A stretch of DNA of 64,000 nt from an uncultured Prevotellaceae bacterium (GCA_902767775.1 CACXIP010000005.1:1-64000); one strand, 5' to 3'. Shown: positions 1 through 8,924, numbered from the stretch's first letter. The notes: generated from the letters alone by a model not told the origin. Translations and numbers: made by a program.

Positions 1-75
1 TCCCATGGAATCCCCATTCCCGCATCCCACGCGTTTAATCAAGATGTTATGGCCAAACAATTTATACTCAGTCAT
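1..75 (-). CDS. Partial unknown ORF leaving the window
   Basis: An ATG at 75 opens a frame of 25 codons beginning MTEYKLFGHN that runs off the left edge with no stop. It has the same strand as the following accessory genes and could be the next gene of that group. No family is recognisable from so short a piece, and it may be a chance frame. Confidence 0.3.
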   Translation of the reverse strand, partial: MTEYKLFGHNILIKRVGCGNGDSMG

Positions 76-161
76 TGATAAAGTTTTAATCCTTGGCTAT
101 TATCTTTATCATATTAAAAACATAGTTAGAGAGGTTTATTTATACCATTTCTAATTATATC

Positions 162-491
162 TTAGTTCTCTTGATCATCACTATAAAGATGACCTTCTAG
201 TGGTGTCCAAAGACAACCATCTTCCTCATACCAACGATCGTTTTCATCAACATTGCCAGAATAGCATCGATAAAACCAATCCCAATACATTAACATTGTA
301 TCTGGATAAGTAGGGCTTTCACGATAAAAATCGAACAATTCTTGTAGTGCTTCTTCTTTTGTCATTACATGATAACTAATTGGAACAAATGCGGCTCTTT
401 CATCACATTGTTTTCCTATATCTCTATTAGGATCTGCAACAAACCATGTTATTTCTCCATTTTCTTTAGTTATTCTTATAAATTTTCCCAT
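162..491 (-). CDS. Small acidic unknown protein, possible immunity protein
   Basis: A 109-residue soluble protein beginning MGKFIRITKENGEITWFV, rich in Trp, Tyr and acidic residues, with no signal peptide or membrane segment. I do not recognise the family. It lies 19 bases downstream of a start-less fragment that reads like the extreme C-terminus of a secreted toxin; small acidic genes in that position are usually immunity proteins. The immunity role is therefore inferred from position and composition only. The local A+T content is clearly higher than in the core genes further right, which fits horizontally acquired DNA. Confidence 0.5.
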   Translation of the reverse strand: MGKFIRITKENGEITWFVADPNRDIGKQCDERAAFVPISYHVMTKEEALQELFDFYRESPTYPDTMLMYWDWFYRCYSGNVDENDRWYEEDGCLWTPLEGHLYSDDQEN

Positions 492-510
492 GTTTAATAA
501 AGTAAATAAA

Positions 511-657
511 TTATTTGTTTTTTGATGGTCTTTTTATTAAACCACCTTTTTTCAAAGCAGGTCTAACTCCAGATGCTTGAAGTGTTATCATACCTTCATG
601 AGGATTTGGCCCAACATACCATAAATGAGTACCCGGAATTTTTCTAGATATACCTCT
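511..657 (-). pseudogene. Start-less C-terminal fragment, toxin-like
   Basis: On the minus strand an open frame of 48 codons lies between an in-frame stop at 658-660 and the TAA at 511-513, with no usable start codon at its beginning. It contains IPGTHLWYVGPNPHEG and then a basic end, KKGGLIKRPSKNK. The run of Gly, Trp, Asn and Pro followed by a lysine-rich tail resembles the tip of a polymorphic toxin domain. It is directly followed by the small gene at 162-491. It is best read as a displaced or truncated toxin tip left beside its immunity gene. The family assignment is tentative; the missing start and the upstream stop are direct observations. Confidence 0.45.
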
Positions 658-665
658 TTATAACC

Positions 666-1541
666 TTAATCTTGTTTTTTGTCCGAAGAAGAATGCCCCG
701 ATTTCTTTTCGAGAATTCTCTGAAGTAATGCGTACTCATATCCATACGGATAACGATTGGGACCTTTACCTTCGCCACAAGATTCTATGAATCTTCTCTC
801 ACTCTCTACTGCTACCAGAACAGGCCCATAGAATTCATCTGTATTGGGGAAAAAGACTTCAGGATGGCAAGGTCCGTCGTCAGAATAATGAGCATCCACT
901 AACGCTTCAAGTCCCATTTCCTTTTTGCACTTCTGATATTCGTCAACCATCTTATTCTGAAGTTTCTCGTTGTCGAGAACGCCATTTTCATCAGACACAT
1001 ATTTCCATAGGGAGTCAAGAGCCCAGAAGAAGGCATATTTTGGATATGCAAATCCCCCCATAGGATAACCGAAGAACATCTTGTCATTGAGATAGCTTTG
1101 AGCATAGTCTCCATCAGGCATTTCTTCATCAAAAATGTATTGACAGAAGTCTTCACGGATTTGTTCAACTGAAGTATATTTGCGAAAACAGTTGAAATAC
1201 ATCAGCAATCCGACAAATTTGAAAACGTCCCGTTGGGCCATTATTCTTTCATACTTGTCATCCTTGTCAGTAGTGATACTTTCAAGAAGCTTCTCTCTTA
1301 GTGCATCACAATCAAGTTGCCCATCACAGAAAAGGCTTTCATCATCCAGCAAACCCGCTTTGATATGCTGCCGCGTCAACTCCCCGATGGTTCCTCGTTT
1401 AATATATCTGTTCATAATAGGGGTGATACCATCAAAAACTTCTTGAGTAGATTTGAAATGTTTTTCTTCGTTGACCGCTTTAATGATATCGCATTTTGTT
1501 TCATATTCAGTTTTGTTTATAAGGTTTATATTGTTATACAT
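666..1541 (-). CDS. Unknown 291-residue soluble protein
   Basis: The protein begins MYNNINLINKTEYETKC and ends in a Ser/Lys-rich tail, KKSGHSSSDKKQD. It has no signal peptide or membrane helix. The N-terminal half looks largely helical and charged. The C-terminal half has aromatic clusters such as MFFGYPMGGFAYPKYAFFW (residues about 157-175) and VFFPNTDEFYGPVLVAVESE. I do not recognise the family. It precedes the toxin-like fragment and small gene on the same strand, so an immunity or accessory role within a toxin locus is possible but unproven. The frame is intact and A+T-rich. Confidence 0.5.
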   Translation of the reverse strand: MYNNINLINKTEYETKCDIIKAVNEEKHFKSTQEVFDGITPIMNRYIKRGTIGELTRQHIKAGLLDDESLFCDGQLDCDALREKLLESITTDKDDKYERIMAQRDVFKFVGLLMYFNCFRKYTSVEQIREDFCQYIFDEEMPDGDYAQSYLNDKMFFGYPMGGFAYPKYAFFWALDSLWKYVSDENGVLDNEKLQNKMVDEYQKCKKEMGLEALVDAHYSDDGPCHPEVFFPNTDEFYGPVLVAVESERRFIESCGEGKGPNRYPYGYEYALLQRILEKKSGHSSSDKKQD

Positions 1542-1753
1542 ATATTCCAGATATTGAGAAAAGGTAAATCATTATTATCCACTAAATCCACGAAAACATA
1601 GCCGATGTCTGGCACATGGTGCATGAAAGAGGCAAGCACCCGTGGGCTCCAGATACACCCATCAAGGAGCGGAATCTTCTGCTTTAACTTCAAATAGATG
1701 TCCTTCTCCATCTCTGATGGCGGATATACGAATTCCGGCAGACTGTCATGAGC
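1526..1753 (-). pseudogene. 5'-truncated fragment of an unknown gene
   Basis: The minus-strand frame opens right after an in-frame TGA and reads AHDSLPEFVYPPSEMEKD, then continues to a stop at 1526 that overlaps the start of the next gene. Translation could start at the internal ATG at 1711, giving 61 residues. The protein-like sequence continues upstream of that ATG, however, so the fragment more likely lost its 5' end. The break at about 1753 is close to the boundary with the B12 operon and marks the edge of the decayed accessory segment. No family is recognised. Confidence 0.4.
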
Positions 1754-1820
1754 TCATACCTCATTGTGACCAAAAATAGAAAAAAAACCTATGGTAATGC
1801 ATATTTTCTCAAAAAAGATG

Positions 1821-1828
1821 TACCTTTG
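1821..1828 (+). promoter_or_regulatory. -7 promoter element of the B12 operon
   Basis: TACCTTTG is an exact match to the Bacteroidetes -7 consensus TAnnTTTG. It lies just before the riboswitch, placing the transcript start near 1832-1836. Confidence 0.7.
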
Positions 1829-1839
1829 CATCCGAAAGG

Positions 1840-1999
1840 CAATCAGGCGACGGATGCCGCCTCGATGTAAGGGAATCCGGTGAGAGTCCGGAACAGTTCC
1901 TGCTGCTGTGATCCCCATTATGGAGGTTTGCTTGTATAACGCCACTGGCGAGGAGCCGGGAAGGTAAAGCAGACTGGGGAAAGTCAGAAGACCTGCCTA
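1840..1999 (+). promoter_or_regulatory. Cobalamin riboswitch
   Basis: This stretch has the ordered conserved blocks of the B12 element: AAGGGAATCCGGTGAGAGTC, then CTGCTGCTGTGATC, then GCCACTGGCGAGGAGCCGGG with AAGG, and finally GTCAGAAGACCTGCC. It lies between a -7 promoter and the start codon of a BtuB-type receptor. Binding of adenosyl- or methylcobalamin would repress the downstream operon. After the aptamer, ACGCC and GGCGT near 2008-2036 can pair and could be part of the expression platform close to the start codon. The exact ends are approximate. Confidence 0.9.
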
Positions 2000-2051
2000 A
2001 AAAGAATGACGCCCGTACAGGAAGATGCGTAGGCGTAAAACCAAAAATATA

Positions 2052-4190
2052 ATGACACGAAAACTGACAGCAACACTGCTGGCATTATGCACATTTGTGA
2101 CTGTATGGGCACAGAATGACATCTGGCGCACAGACAGTCTGCAGGAGATTGTGGTGACGGGTACAGGCACCCAGCATCTGCTGAAAAATGCGCCTGTGCA
2201 GACCGAGGTTATCACCAGCAAGATGCTCCGCAACTATGCGGGCAAGAGCATCGAGGACATCTTGTCCGGACTCATGACCTCGTTCTCGTTCAACGAGGAC
2301 GATATGGGGTCGCAGATGCAGATGAACGGCCTCGGCAACAGCTATATCCTAATCCTCATTGACGGCAAGCGCATTCATGGCGATGTGGGCGGACAGAACG
2401 ACCTCTCACTCATCGACCCCCACAACATTGAGAAGATAGAGGTGGTGAAGGGAGCGTCGAGCGCTCTCTATGGTTCGGATGCCATCGCCGGAGTGGTGAA
2501 CATCATCACCAAGCGGCACGACCAAGACGGCGTGCTGTTGGAGAACGCCAGCCGCGTGGGCAGCTATGGCGACATCAGGCAGCACAACGGCATCGGACTG
2601 AATTTCGGCAAAATCAGTTCATACACCAATTTCCAACTGCAGCACTCCGACGGTTGGCAAAACACCTCTGTGGAACATACAGAAGGTTCGGAACCACCCA
2701 TAACCGACTCACGCAACAAGACCGTCAACCGCCATACCAATTGGCAGGTGTCTGAGCGACTGACCTACACACCAATAAAGGATTTGGAACTGTATGCCGA
2801 CGGGAGCATCTATTGGAAACGCATCTATCGTCCGAGCGGCAAATATGCGCATTACGACGTGAAGACCTATGACTTGAAATACCGCAATGCGTCACTTTCG
2901 GCAGGAGGAAAATGGAAACTGAACAAGACCGACAACCTCTCGCTCGACATCGACTGGAACCGCCATGCCTATTACTATTATTTCACAGCCACCACCCTGG
3001 TGGAGGACTATGAGAAAAGCAAAGGCACGATGTATTACCCCTACTTCCCCTACTTGCCCGACCAGGAAGAGCTGCAGAGCGACCAACAGCGCACGATGGC
3101 ACATCTGAAAGGTGTGTTCGAGCTACCCTATGAAAACAGGCTGAGTGCTGGCGTGGAATACCGCTACGACTGGTTGAAGGCACCTACAAGAGTGGAAGGC
3201 GGCAAGGTGAGTGACTGGACTGGTGCACTGTATGTGCAGGACGAGTTCAACCTCATCCCCAACATCAACATTACCGCAGGTTTGCGTCTGAACCAGAACG
3301 AGCAGTTTGGCACACGACTGACTCCCAAACTTTCTGCCATGTGGAAGATTGGTCAGCCATGGAGAATCCGTGCAACCTGGAGCCAGGGGTTCAAGACTCC
3401 TACCACCAAAGAACTCTTCTATCGGTATGTGCGCCAGATGAGCGGCACATATCTCTATCTGGGCAACACCGAACTGAAGCCCCAGACCAGCAATTACTTC
3501 AGTGTGAGCGGCGAATATACCCTACACGGACTCAGCGTGACGGTTTCCGCATACCACAATAAGGTGAACGACATGATAGCCCTTGTCACCATCCCCAACT
3601 ATCAGGCGCCCGATGAATATATCGTGCAATACGACCCTGTCAAGACACGTCAGTATCAGAATATAGAGGATGCCAAAACCTATGGCGTAGATGTGAATGT
3701 GCGCTACTCATGGAAGGAACTCGCCTTTGGAGCCGGATATAGTTATCTGGACACCAAAGCCAACCAATATGACACGACGCACGACAGAATGACTGAGGTG
3801 ACCATCGACGGTATGGCACACCATAAAGGCAATATGTTCGCAACATGGACCCATGCTTTCTCACCTGACTACAACCTTGGCGTGGGAATATACGGAAGGT
3901 TCTCCACCAAGCGCTACTATCAGATAGATGGTGACGGAAAGGGTTATCAGATATGGCGACTGTCAACCACCCATGATTTCGGACACTCCAAGACCATGGC
4001 ATACCGTGTGGAAGCTGGCATCGACAACATCCTCAATTATGTAGACCGCACACCGCACGGGCTGCATCTGGGCACCACCACACCTGGCCGTACCTTCTAC
4101 ATATCATTCAGTGTACGCTTCAACAAAGGAAAGAAACTTAAAAACAACTATAAGTCAAATTTAAACACAAGAGACAATGAAGAAAATTAA
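2052..4190 (+). CDS. btuB: BtuB-type TonB-dependent outer-membrane receptor
   Basis: This is a 712-residue receptor that would import cobalamin or a related corrinoid across the outer membrane using TonB energy. The signal peptide is MTRKLTATLLALCTFVTVWA, followed by a TonB-box-like QEIVVTGTG. The plug domain covers roughly residues 35-150, with SALYGSDAIAGVVNII. A 22-strand barrel follows and ends around FYISFSVRF. An unusual hydrophilic tail of about 20 residues follows the barrel and is encoded over the ribosome-binding region of the next gene, which it overlaps by 14 bases. An upstream in-frame ATG at 2025 is rejected because it would put basic residues ahead of a good signal peptide. The riboswitch just upstream gives the substrate; corrinoid specificity is inferred. 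Confidence 0.88.
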   Translation: MTRKLTATLLALCTFVTVWAQNDIWRTDSLQEIVVTGTGTQHLLKNAPVQTEVITSKMLRNYAGKSIEDILSGLMTSFSFNEDDMGSQMQMNGLGNSYILILIDGKRIHGDVGGQNDLSLIDPHNIEKIEVVKGASSALYGSDAIAGVVNIITKRHDQDGVLLENASRVGSYGDIRQHNGIGLNFGKISSYTNFQLQHSDGWQNTSVEHTEGSEPPITDSRNKTVNRHTNWQVSERLTYTPIKDLELYADGSIYWKRIYRPSGKYAHYDVKTYDLKYRNASLSAGGKWKLNKTDNLSLDIDWNRHAYYYYFTATTLVEDYEKSKGTMYYPYFPYLPDQEELQSDQQRTMAHLKGVFELPYENRLSAGVEYRYDWLKAPTRVEGGKVSDWTGALYVQDEFNLIPNINITAGLRLNQNEQFGTRLTPKLSAMWKIGQPWRIRATWSQGFKTPTTKELFYRYVRQMSGTYLYLGNTELKPQTSNYFSVSGEYTLHGLSVTVSAYHNKVNDMIALVTIPNYQAPDEYIVQYDPVKTRQYQNIEDAKTYGVDVNVRYSWKELAFGAGYSYLDTKANQYDTTHDRMTEVTIDGMAHHKGNMFATWTHAFSPDYNLGVGIYGRFSTKRYYQIDGDGKGYQIWRLSTTHDFGHSKTMAYRVEAGIDNILNYVDRTPHGLHLGTTTPGRTFYISFSVRFNKGKKLKNNYKSNLNTRDNEEN

Positions 4191-5280
4191 GTTTTTGATG
4201 ATTGCCATGCTGGCAATCTGTGTAGCAATGAGTTTCACTGCTTGCAGCAGTGACGATGATGACAACAAAACTATCGAAAACAACTACACCGTCTACCAAA
4301 ATGCCGTCAACCAGACAGTGAAGTCGCAGAAGAAGAACCCGAAGGTGATTCTGCTCGTCGCCTTTGGTTCCACATGGCAGCAGGCATATGATGCCTTCGA
4401 TGTCACCGTGGAAGCCTACAAAACTGCCTTCCCCGGCTATGACGTGTTCCTCTCCTTCTCTTCTGCCATCTGCATCAACCGTGCCGCTGCTGGTGAGAAC
4501 GTGAAACCCCGCAATTTCTACGCTCCTCCATTCTGGCTGAATGCTTTCGCACAGGAAGGTGTGAGATACTCGGAAATCGTAGTGCAGTCGTTGCAGGTCA
4601 TCCCCGGTGAGGAATACACCCGCGTAATCAACTACATCAAGGACTTCGCCAACAACGCCAACGGCGATATCGACGACAGCTACCTGTCAAAAGTGACGCT
4701 GAAACTCGGCGTGCCCCTGCTGCAGGACGCAGAGAACGATGTCAACGAGGTGGCCCACCAACTCAACGTTCTCTACAACAAACAGGCAAAGGAAGGCGTT
4801 GTGGCTTTCATGGGTCATGGCAACCCCGACTCCTACGACACCTACAAGGCCAATGTGCGTTATACCCAACTTGAGGAAGCCCTCCAAAGTTATAGCAAGA
4901 ACTACTATGTAGGCACCGTGGATATGATGGAGAACTTCAAAACCCATGTGCTGCAGCGCATGCAGGCCAACGGCATCATGAGCGGCAAGGTGTATTGCCA
5001 CCCGCTGATGTCGATTGACGGCGACCATGGACACAACGACATGGCTGGCGACGACGACGCATGGAACAACGGCTTTGAGGAGAACGAGGAAGGTGAGGTA
5101 GAGGACACCAGCTGGAAGATGTATTTCCACCACATGGGTTATACCTGCGACAACTCAACCATGATTGAGAAGGGACTGCTTGAACTTCCCACCATTCGCC
5201 AAATCTGGATGGCCCACACCAAGGATGCCATCAACGGTGAACCCCTCGACTACTACCACTCAAAAAATCCTGAAGAATAA
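4177..5280 (+). CDS. CbiK-like cobalt chelatase lipoprotein
   Basis: The protein has 367 residues. The N-terminus MKKIKFLMIA...SFTAC is a lipoprotein signal with the lipid-bearing Cys at 23, followed by an acidic SSDDDD stretch typical of surface export in Bacteroidetes. The rest matches the CbiK class II chelatase fold: VILLVAFGSTW near residue 57, MGHGN with His214, VGTVD near 245-249, and GDHGHNDMAGD with His284 and His286. These are the places where CbiK enzymes carry metal ligands. CbiK inserts Co2+ into sirohydrochlorin in the cytoplasm; this one should sit outside. Porphyromonas IhtB is a comparable surface lipoprotein that binds haem next to a TonB receptor. Here the B12 riboswitch and neighbours suggest corrinoid or tetrapyrrole capture. 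Whether it still catalyses metal transfer is unknown. Confidence 0.85.
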   Translation: MKKIKFLMIAMLAICVAMSFTACSSDDDDNKTIENNYTVYQNAVNQTVKSQKKNPKVILLVAFGSTWQQAYDAFDVTVEAYKTAFPGYDVFLSFSSAICINRAAAGENVKPRNFYAPPFWLNAFAQEGVRYSEIVVQSLQVIPGEEYTRVINYIKDFANNANGDIDDSYLSKVTLKLGVPLLQDAENDVNEVAHQLNVLYNKQAKEGVVAFMGHGNPDSYDTYKANVRYTQLEEALQSYSKNYYVGTVDMMENFKTHVLQRMQANGIMSGKVYCHPLMSIDGDHGHNDMAGDDDAWNNGFEENEEGEVEDTSWKMYFHHMGYTCDNSTMIEKGLLELPTIRQIWMAHTKDAINGEPLDYYHSKNPEE

Positions 5281-5298
5281 ACTCTCTTATACTTATAG

Positions 5299-7368
5299 AT
5301 GGATAAAAGAAGATGTGTATTTATGGCAGCACTCCTCGCAGGGAGTGCTGCTTTTTCCCAAATACACCAAACGACTCAGCACGACTCGTCGTCGGTGAAC
5401 CGTTCCTACAACCTCAACCCCATTGTTGTCACTGGTTCGGGACACCATCAACGTCTGAAGTCCACTTCCACACCCGTACACGTGCTCAGCAGTCAGGAAA
5501 TCCGTGAACAGGGAATTTCCACTTTCGATGCAGCCATCCAGAGGATGATGCCCCAGGTGTCAATGTCTCCCAACTCCATGGGCACATTCCTGCGCCTGAA
5601 CGGATTGGGCAACAAATACATCCTCATCCTCATCAACGGACAGAAACTCTCGGGCGACATCTCCAACAACGTCGACCTGAACCGCATCAACATGTCGAGG
5701 GTGAAACGGATTGAGGTGCTCGACGGAGCCGCTTCATCTCTCTATGGAAGTGATGCCATCGCCGGAGTCATCAACATCATCACTGACCAACCAACACAAA
5801 ATCTCATCAGCGTCACGTCCGACACACGTGTCTCAGGAAAAGGCCAACTGACAGAGGCCGTCAGCATCGACTTTTTCAAAAACGGCTTTGGTTCCTACAC
5901 CTCCTATACCCACGACCGTGCCGACAGCTACCAAAACAACGGATTGGAATATGTAAAAGGTTCTGAGACTGAAACTCAACCCACGATTGCTCCGTTGTTC
6001 ACAGGATACCGCTCACACCTTCTCGGTCAGAAATTCACCTACACCCCCAACCAACACATTGCACTGAATGCTGGCATTGACTATTCCTACAAGCTCACCG
6101 ACCGTCCGGAGACACGTCCCGACATCACAGGCGGCACCGACTACGAAATGCGCTACAAAGGACTTCGGTGGAATGTGGGTGGAATATACAAATTCACCAG
6201 CAAGAACTCCCTCCAGGCTGATTTCACATCTGACCATTACCGCTATGGCAAGGAGTATGACGTGGAAACCAAGACAAATGCCATTGGCGACTATGTGCAG
6301 TCGAAGAAACAAAGGCAGACAGAATTGGAACTGAAAGCCATTCTGGAACTGATGCCCCACTCCACAACCATATTTGGTGCTGACTGGCGTCAAGACTTTT
6401 TGGTGGCTACGTCGGGAAACATCGACAAAAGTGTATATACCATTTCCGCCTATGCCCAACATGAGACACAACTGCTCAAGAACCTCACAGCCACGTTGGG
6501 ACTTCGCCTGACCCATCACGAGACGTTCAACCAACAACTCACACCGAAGGCCACGCTGATGTATGCTCCAGGCAACTTCCGTTTCAGGGCTACCTATTCG
6601 GCAGGATTCAGGGCACCCGGTCTCGACGAGCTTTATTATCACTATTTTTCCGTCAACAGAGGCAAGGCACAAATCAGTTTCGGCAACAAGAACCTTTCTC
6701 CAGAGAAAAGCAACTATTTTGCCTTGAACGCAGAATACCGCACACAAATCATCGCAGTGAGCGTGACAGGATACCTCAACCGTATCAACGACATGGTAGT
6801 GAAAGACAATGTCGATGTCGATGAGGCTGCCCTGACCATGCTGAGAACGGAATTTCCTGAGATGACTGATGACCAAGCTGCGAAACTGGAACATTATGCC
6901 CTCTATCAGAACAGCGACAGGGGTGACGTAAAGGGACTGCAGGTCAACATCTCCGCCAATTTGTTCCGGGGGTTCAACATCTCGACAAACTATGTGTACA
7001 CCTATGCACGCACGAAGAGCGGAGAACAGTGGGGCGTTCTTGAGCGCAGCATCCGCAATGCTGCAACCATCGCCGCCAACTACCATCACACATGGGGGAA
7101 ATATGGGCTGAATGTCAACTTGAACGGACGGTTGCAGTCCAAAACCTATTATCCTGACTATGAGGACGCTCCCGGTTATGGCGTATGGAATATCCATACC
7201 AACCATTCATTCGACTGTACTCGATGGGCTTTCATCGAACCGAGCATCGGAGTAGACAACATCTTTAACAAGGTGGACCGACGCATCGATTCCACCAAAC
7301 GGAAATATGCCCTCTACAGCCCTGGAAGAATGGTGGTGGTGGGTCTGAAGGTCAAACTCAAGAAATAG
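5299..7368 (+). CDS. Second TonB-dependent receptor of the B12 operon
   Basis: A 689-residue receptor with signal sequence MDKRRCVFMAALLAGSAAFS, a TonB-box-like NPIVVTGSG and a plug containing SSLYGSDAIAGVINIITD. The long barrel ends in MVVVGLKVKLKK. It follows the chelatase gene by 18 bases and precedes the aminotransferase by 2 bases, so it is co-transcribed. Its plug is similar to that of the first receptor, suggesting an old duplication, but the barrel sequences differ widely, so the ligand may be a different corrinoid or another tetrapyrrole. Confidence 0.85.
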   Translation: MDKRRCVFMAALLAGSAAFSQIHQTTQHDSSSVNRSYNLNPIVVTGSGHHQRLKSTSTPVHVLSSQEIREQGISTFDAAIQRMMPQVSMSPNSMGTFLRLNGLGNKYILILINGQKLSGDISNNVDLNRINMSRVKRIEVLDGAASSLYGSDAIAGVINIITDQPTQNLISVTSDTRVSGKGQLTEAVSIDFFKNGFGSYTSYTHDRADSYQNNGLEYVKGSETETQPTIAPLFTGYRSHLLGQKFTYTPNQHIALNAGIDYSYKLTDRPETRPDITGGTDYEMRYKGLRWNVGGIYKFTSKNSLQADFTSDHYRYGKEYDVETKTNAIGDYVQSKKQRQTELELKAILELMPHSTTIFGADWRQDFLVATSGNIDKSVYTISAYAQHETQLLKNLTATLGLRLTHHETFNQQLTPKATLMYAPGNFRFRATYSAGFRAPGLDELYYHYFSVNRGKAQISFGNKNLSPEKSNYFALNAEYRTQIIAVSVTGYLNRINDMVVKDNVDVDEAALTMLRTEFPEMTDDQAAKLEHYALYQNSDRGDVKGLQVNISANLFRGFNISTNYVYTYARTKSGEQWGVLERSIRNAATIAANYHHTWGKYGLNVNLNGRLQSKTYYPDYEDAPGYGVWNIHTNHSFDCTRWAFIEPSIGVDNIFNKVDRRIDSTKRKYALYSPGRMVVVGLKVKLKK

Positions 7369-7370
7369 TC

Positions 7371-8393
7371 ATGCTGCAAGGTCACGGAGACGACAAACAC
7401 AACTATCCTGGAATTCGGAGCAATTTCAGTTCCAACATCTATCCCCATGCCGAACTGACGGGGTTAAAAAACCATCTGCGCGAGAAGATGGACATGATAG
7501 ACAGTTATCCAGAACCCGAGCCACACTCACTGGAAACGGCAATAGCAAATAAGTTTGGAATATCCGCCGACAACGTCCTCGTCACCAATGGCGCGACAGA
7601 CGCCATCTACCTCATCGCCCAAACTGCGGCCAAAAACAAGTTGACGCATTTCAGTGTCGGGGCATTGCCTACCTTCAGCGAGTATGAGGACGCCAGCCGA
7701 ATGTTTGGGTTGACACAAAGCAACTGTTGTGATGAGACAGACAATACTCGCCACACAGCACTATGGCTGTGCAATCCCAACAACCCGACGGGAGATGTGT
7801 ATTCGAAAGATGACTTGAAAGACTTCGCCCAGAAGTTTGGCATCGTCGTCATCGACCAATCGTATGAGGACTATACTCTTGCCCCAATGATGACACATCG
7901 GCAGGCGGCAGAGTCAGAGAACATCATACAACTCCATTCGCTCACCAAAACTTACGCCATACCCGGTCTGCGTATTGGCTATGTCATCGCACCGCGGAAT
8001 ATCATCACCATGCTCAGAGAGAACATCCGTCCTTGGGCAGTCAATGCCTTGGCCATAGAAGCAGGCAAATGGTTGGTGGAAAACAATGTGCAAGTCATTC
8101 CAGACCTCCAGGCTTACCTTGCAGAGACTCAGCGACTCCGGGCAATGCTCAATCAGATACCAGGAATCTCTGCTGCTGAGACACAAACCAATTTCTTTTT
8201 AGTGGAAATGGCATCAAAGACTGCCGCCGACCTGAAAGACTACCTCGCCAGAAAGCATCATATCCTCATCCGCGATGCCTCAAATTTCCGTGGTCTCACT
8301 CTTCGGCATTTCCGTGTTTCCACACAGACTCCAGAAGAAAACGACCTTTTGGCGAATGCCATCAGAGAATTCATTTTAGGGTATCTGAAATAA
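7371..8393 (+). CDS. cobD: CobD-like threonine-phosphate decarboxylase / aminotransferase
   Basis: A 340-residue fold-type I PLP enzyme. The cofactor lysine is K193 in LHSLTKTYAIPGLRIGY; WLCNPNNPTGDVY and VVIDQSYEDY are the other PLP-binding motifs, and the final part has FRVSTQTPEEN. It is related to histidinol-phosphate aminotransferase. As a member of a cobalamin-riboswitch operon it is best read as CobD, which makes (R)-1-amino-2-propanol phosphate for the nucleotide loop of B12, or as a corrinoid-salvage variant. It starts 2 bases after the preceding stop. HisC function cannot be excluded from sequence alone, but no his genes are nearby. Confidence 0.75.
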   Translation: MLQGHGDDKHNYPGIRSNFSSNIYPHAELTGLKNHLREKMDMIDSYPEPEPHSLETAIANKFGISADNVLVTNGATDAIYLIAQTAAKNKLTHFSVGALPTFSEYEDASRMFGLTQSNCCDETDNTRHTALWLCNPNNPTGDVYSKDDLKDFAQKFGIVVIDQSYEDYTLAPMMTHRQAAESENIIQLHSLTKTYAIPGLRIGYVIAPRNIITMLRENIRPWAVNALAIEAGKWLVENNVQVIPDLQAYLAETQRLRAMLNQIPGISAAETQTNFFLVEMASKTAADLKDYLARKHHILIRDASNFRGLTLRHFRVSTQTPEENDLLANAIREFILGYLK

Positions 8394-8403
8394 GATAAGC
8401 CTC

Positions 8404-8783
8404 ATGGAACAGTATTTTCGTACGAGAGTGCACAACACTTTTGCTGGCAAAGCAAGTTGGGACTCACCTCGTCGCTATTGGATTTGATATCATACGAGAC
8501 GTACGTCAGACCGTTTATAGTGAAAAAAGGGAGATGGGACGCAAGCCTGCCTATGGCATATATTCACGACCTGTCTGGTGCCCAGCATTTCAGCTATTTC
8601 AACATTGGCGTTCATGCCTGTTACACGATAGGTCGTTGGTCTTTCTACGTCGATGGGAAGAACCTGTTGAATACTAAACGATTTGAACGTATCAGCGTTG
8701 GTGCCGAAAAAGATTATTCCGAAACCATCGTGGAAAGCCGATAGTCTGGCAACATCGTCATTGGTCTGAAAAGAGTTTTTTAA
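8404..8783 (+). pseudogene. Remnant of a third TonB-dependent receptor
   Basis: This is the barrel C-terminus of a TonB receptor in broken frames. A short frame from the ATG at 8404 (MEQYFRTRVHNTFAGKA) ends at a stop after about 27 codons. A second frame from about 8457 reads through HFSYFNIGVHACYTIGRW and FYVDGKNLLNTKRF to a TAG at 8742-8744. Directly after that stop the same frame gives SGNIVIGLKRVF and then TAA, the classic receptor ending with a terminal Phe. At least one frameshift and one nonsense change are therefore present, and the whole N-terminal part is gone. It follows the B12 operon on the same strand and was probably a third uptake receptor. Confidence 0.75.
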
Positions 8784-8924
8784 AGTAGGCCTACATTTTG
8801 TTTTACTGTCATCGCAACTTCAAGTTTCAACCTAACAGGGTTGCATCGTGATAGACGAGTACATCTCTGACAGAACAAATAGTGAAGTAATTCTATTACC
8901 ATTTACTGCCCCATAGAGAAATAG

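Noticed and set aside
6013-7206. Minus-strand open frame of 397 codons
   Set aside because: Fully antisense to the second TonB receptor; no recognisable motifs and composition typical of reversed coding DNA.
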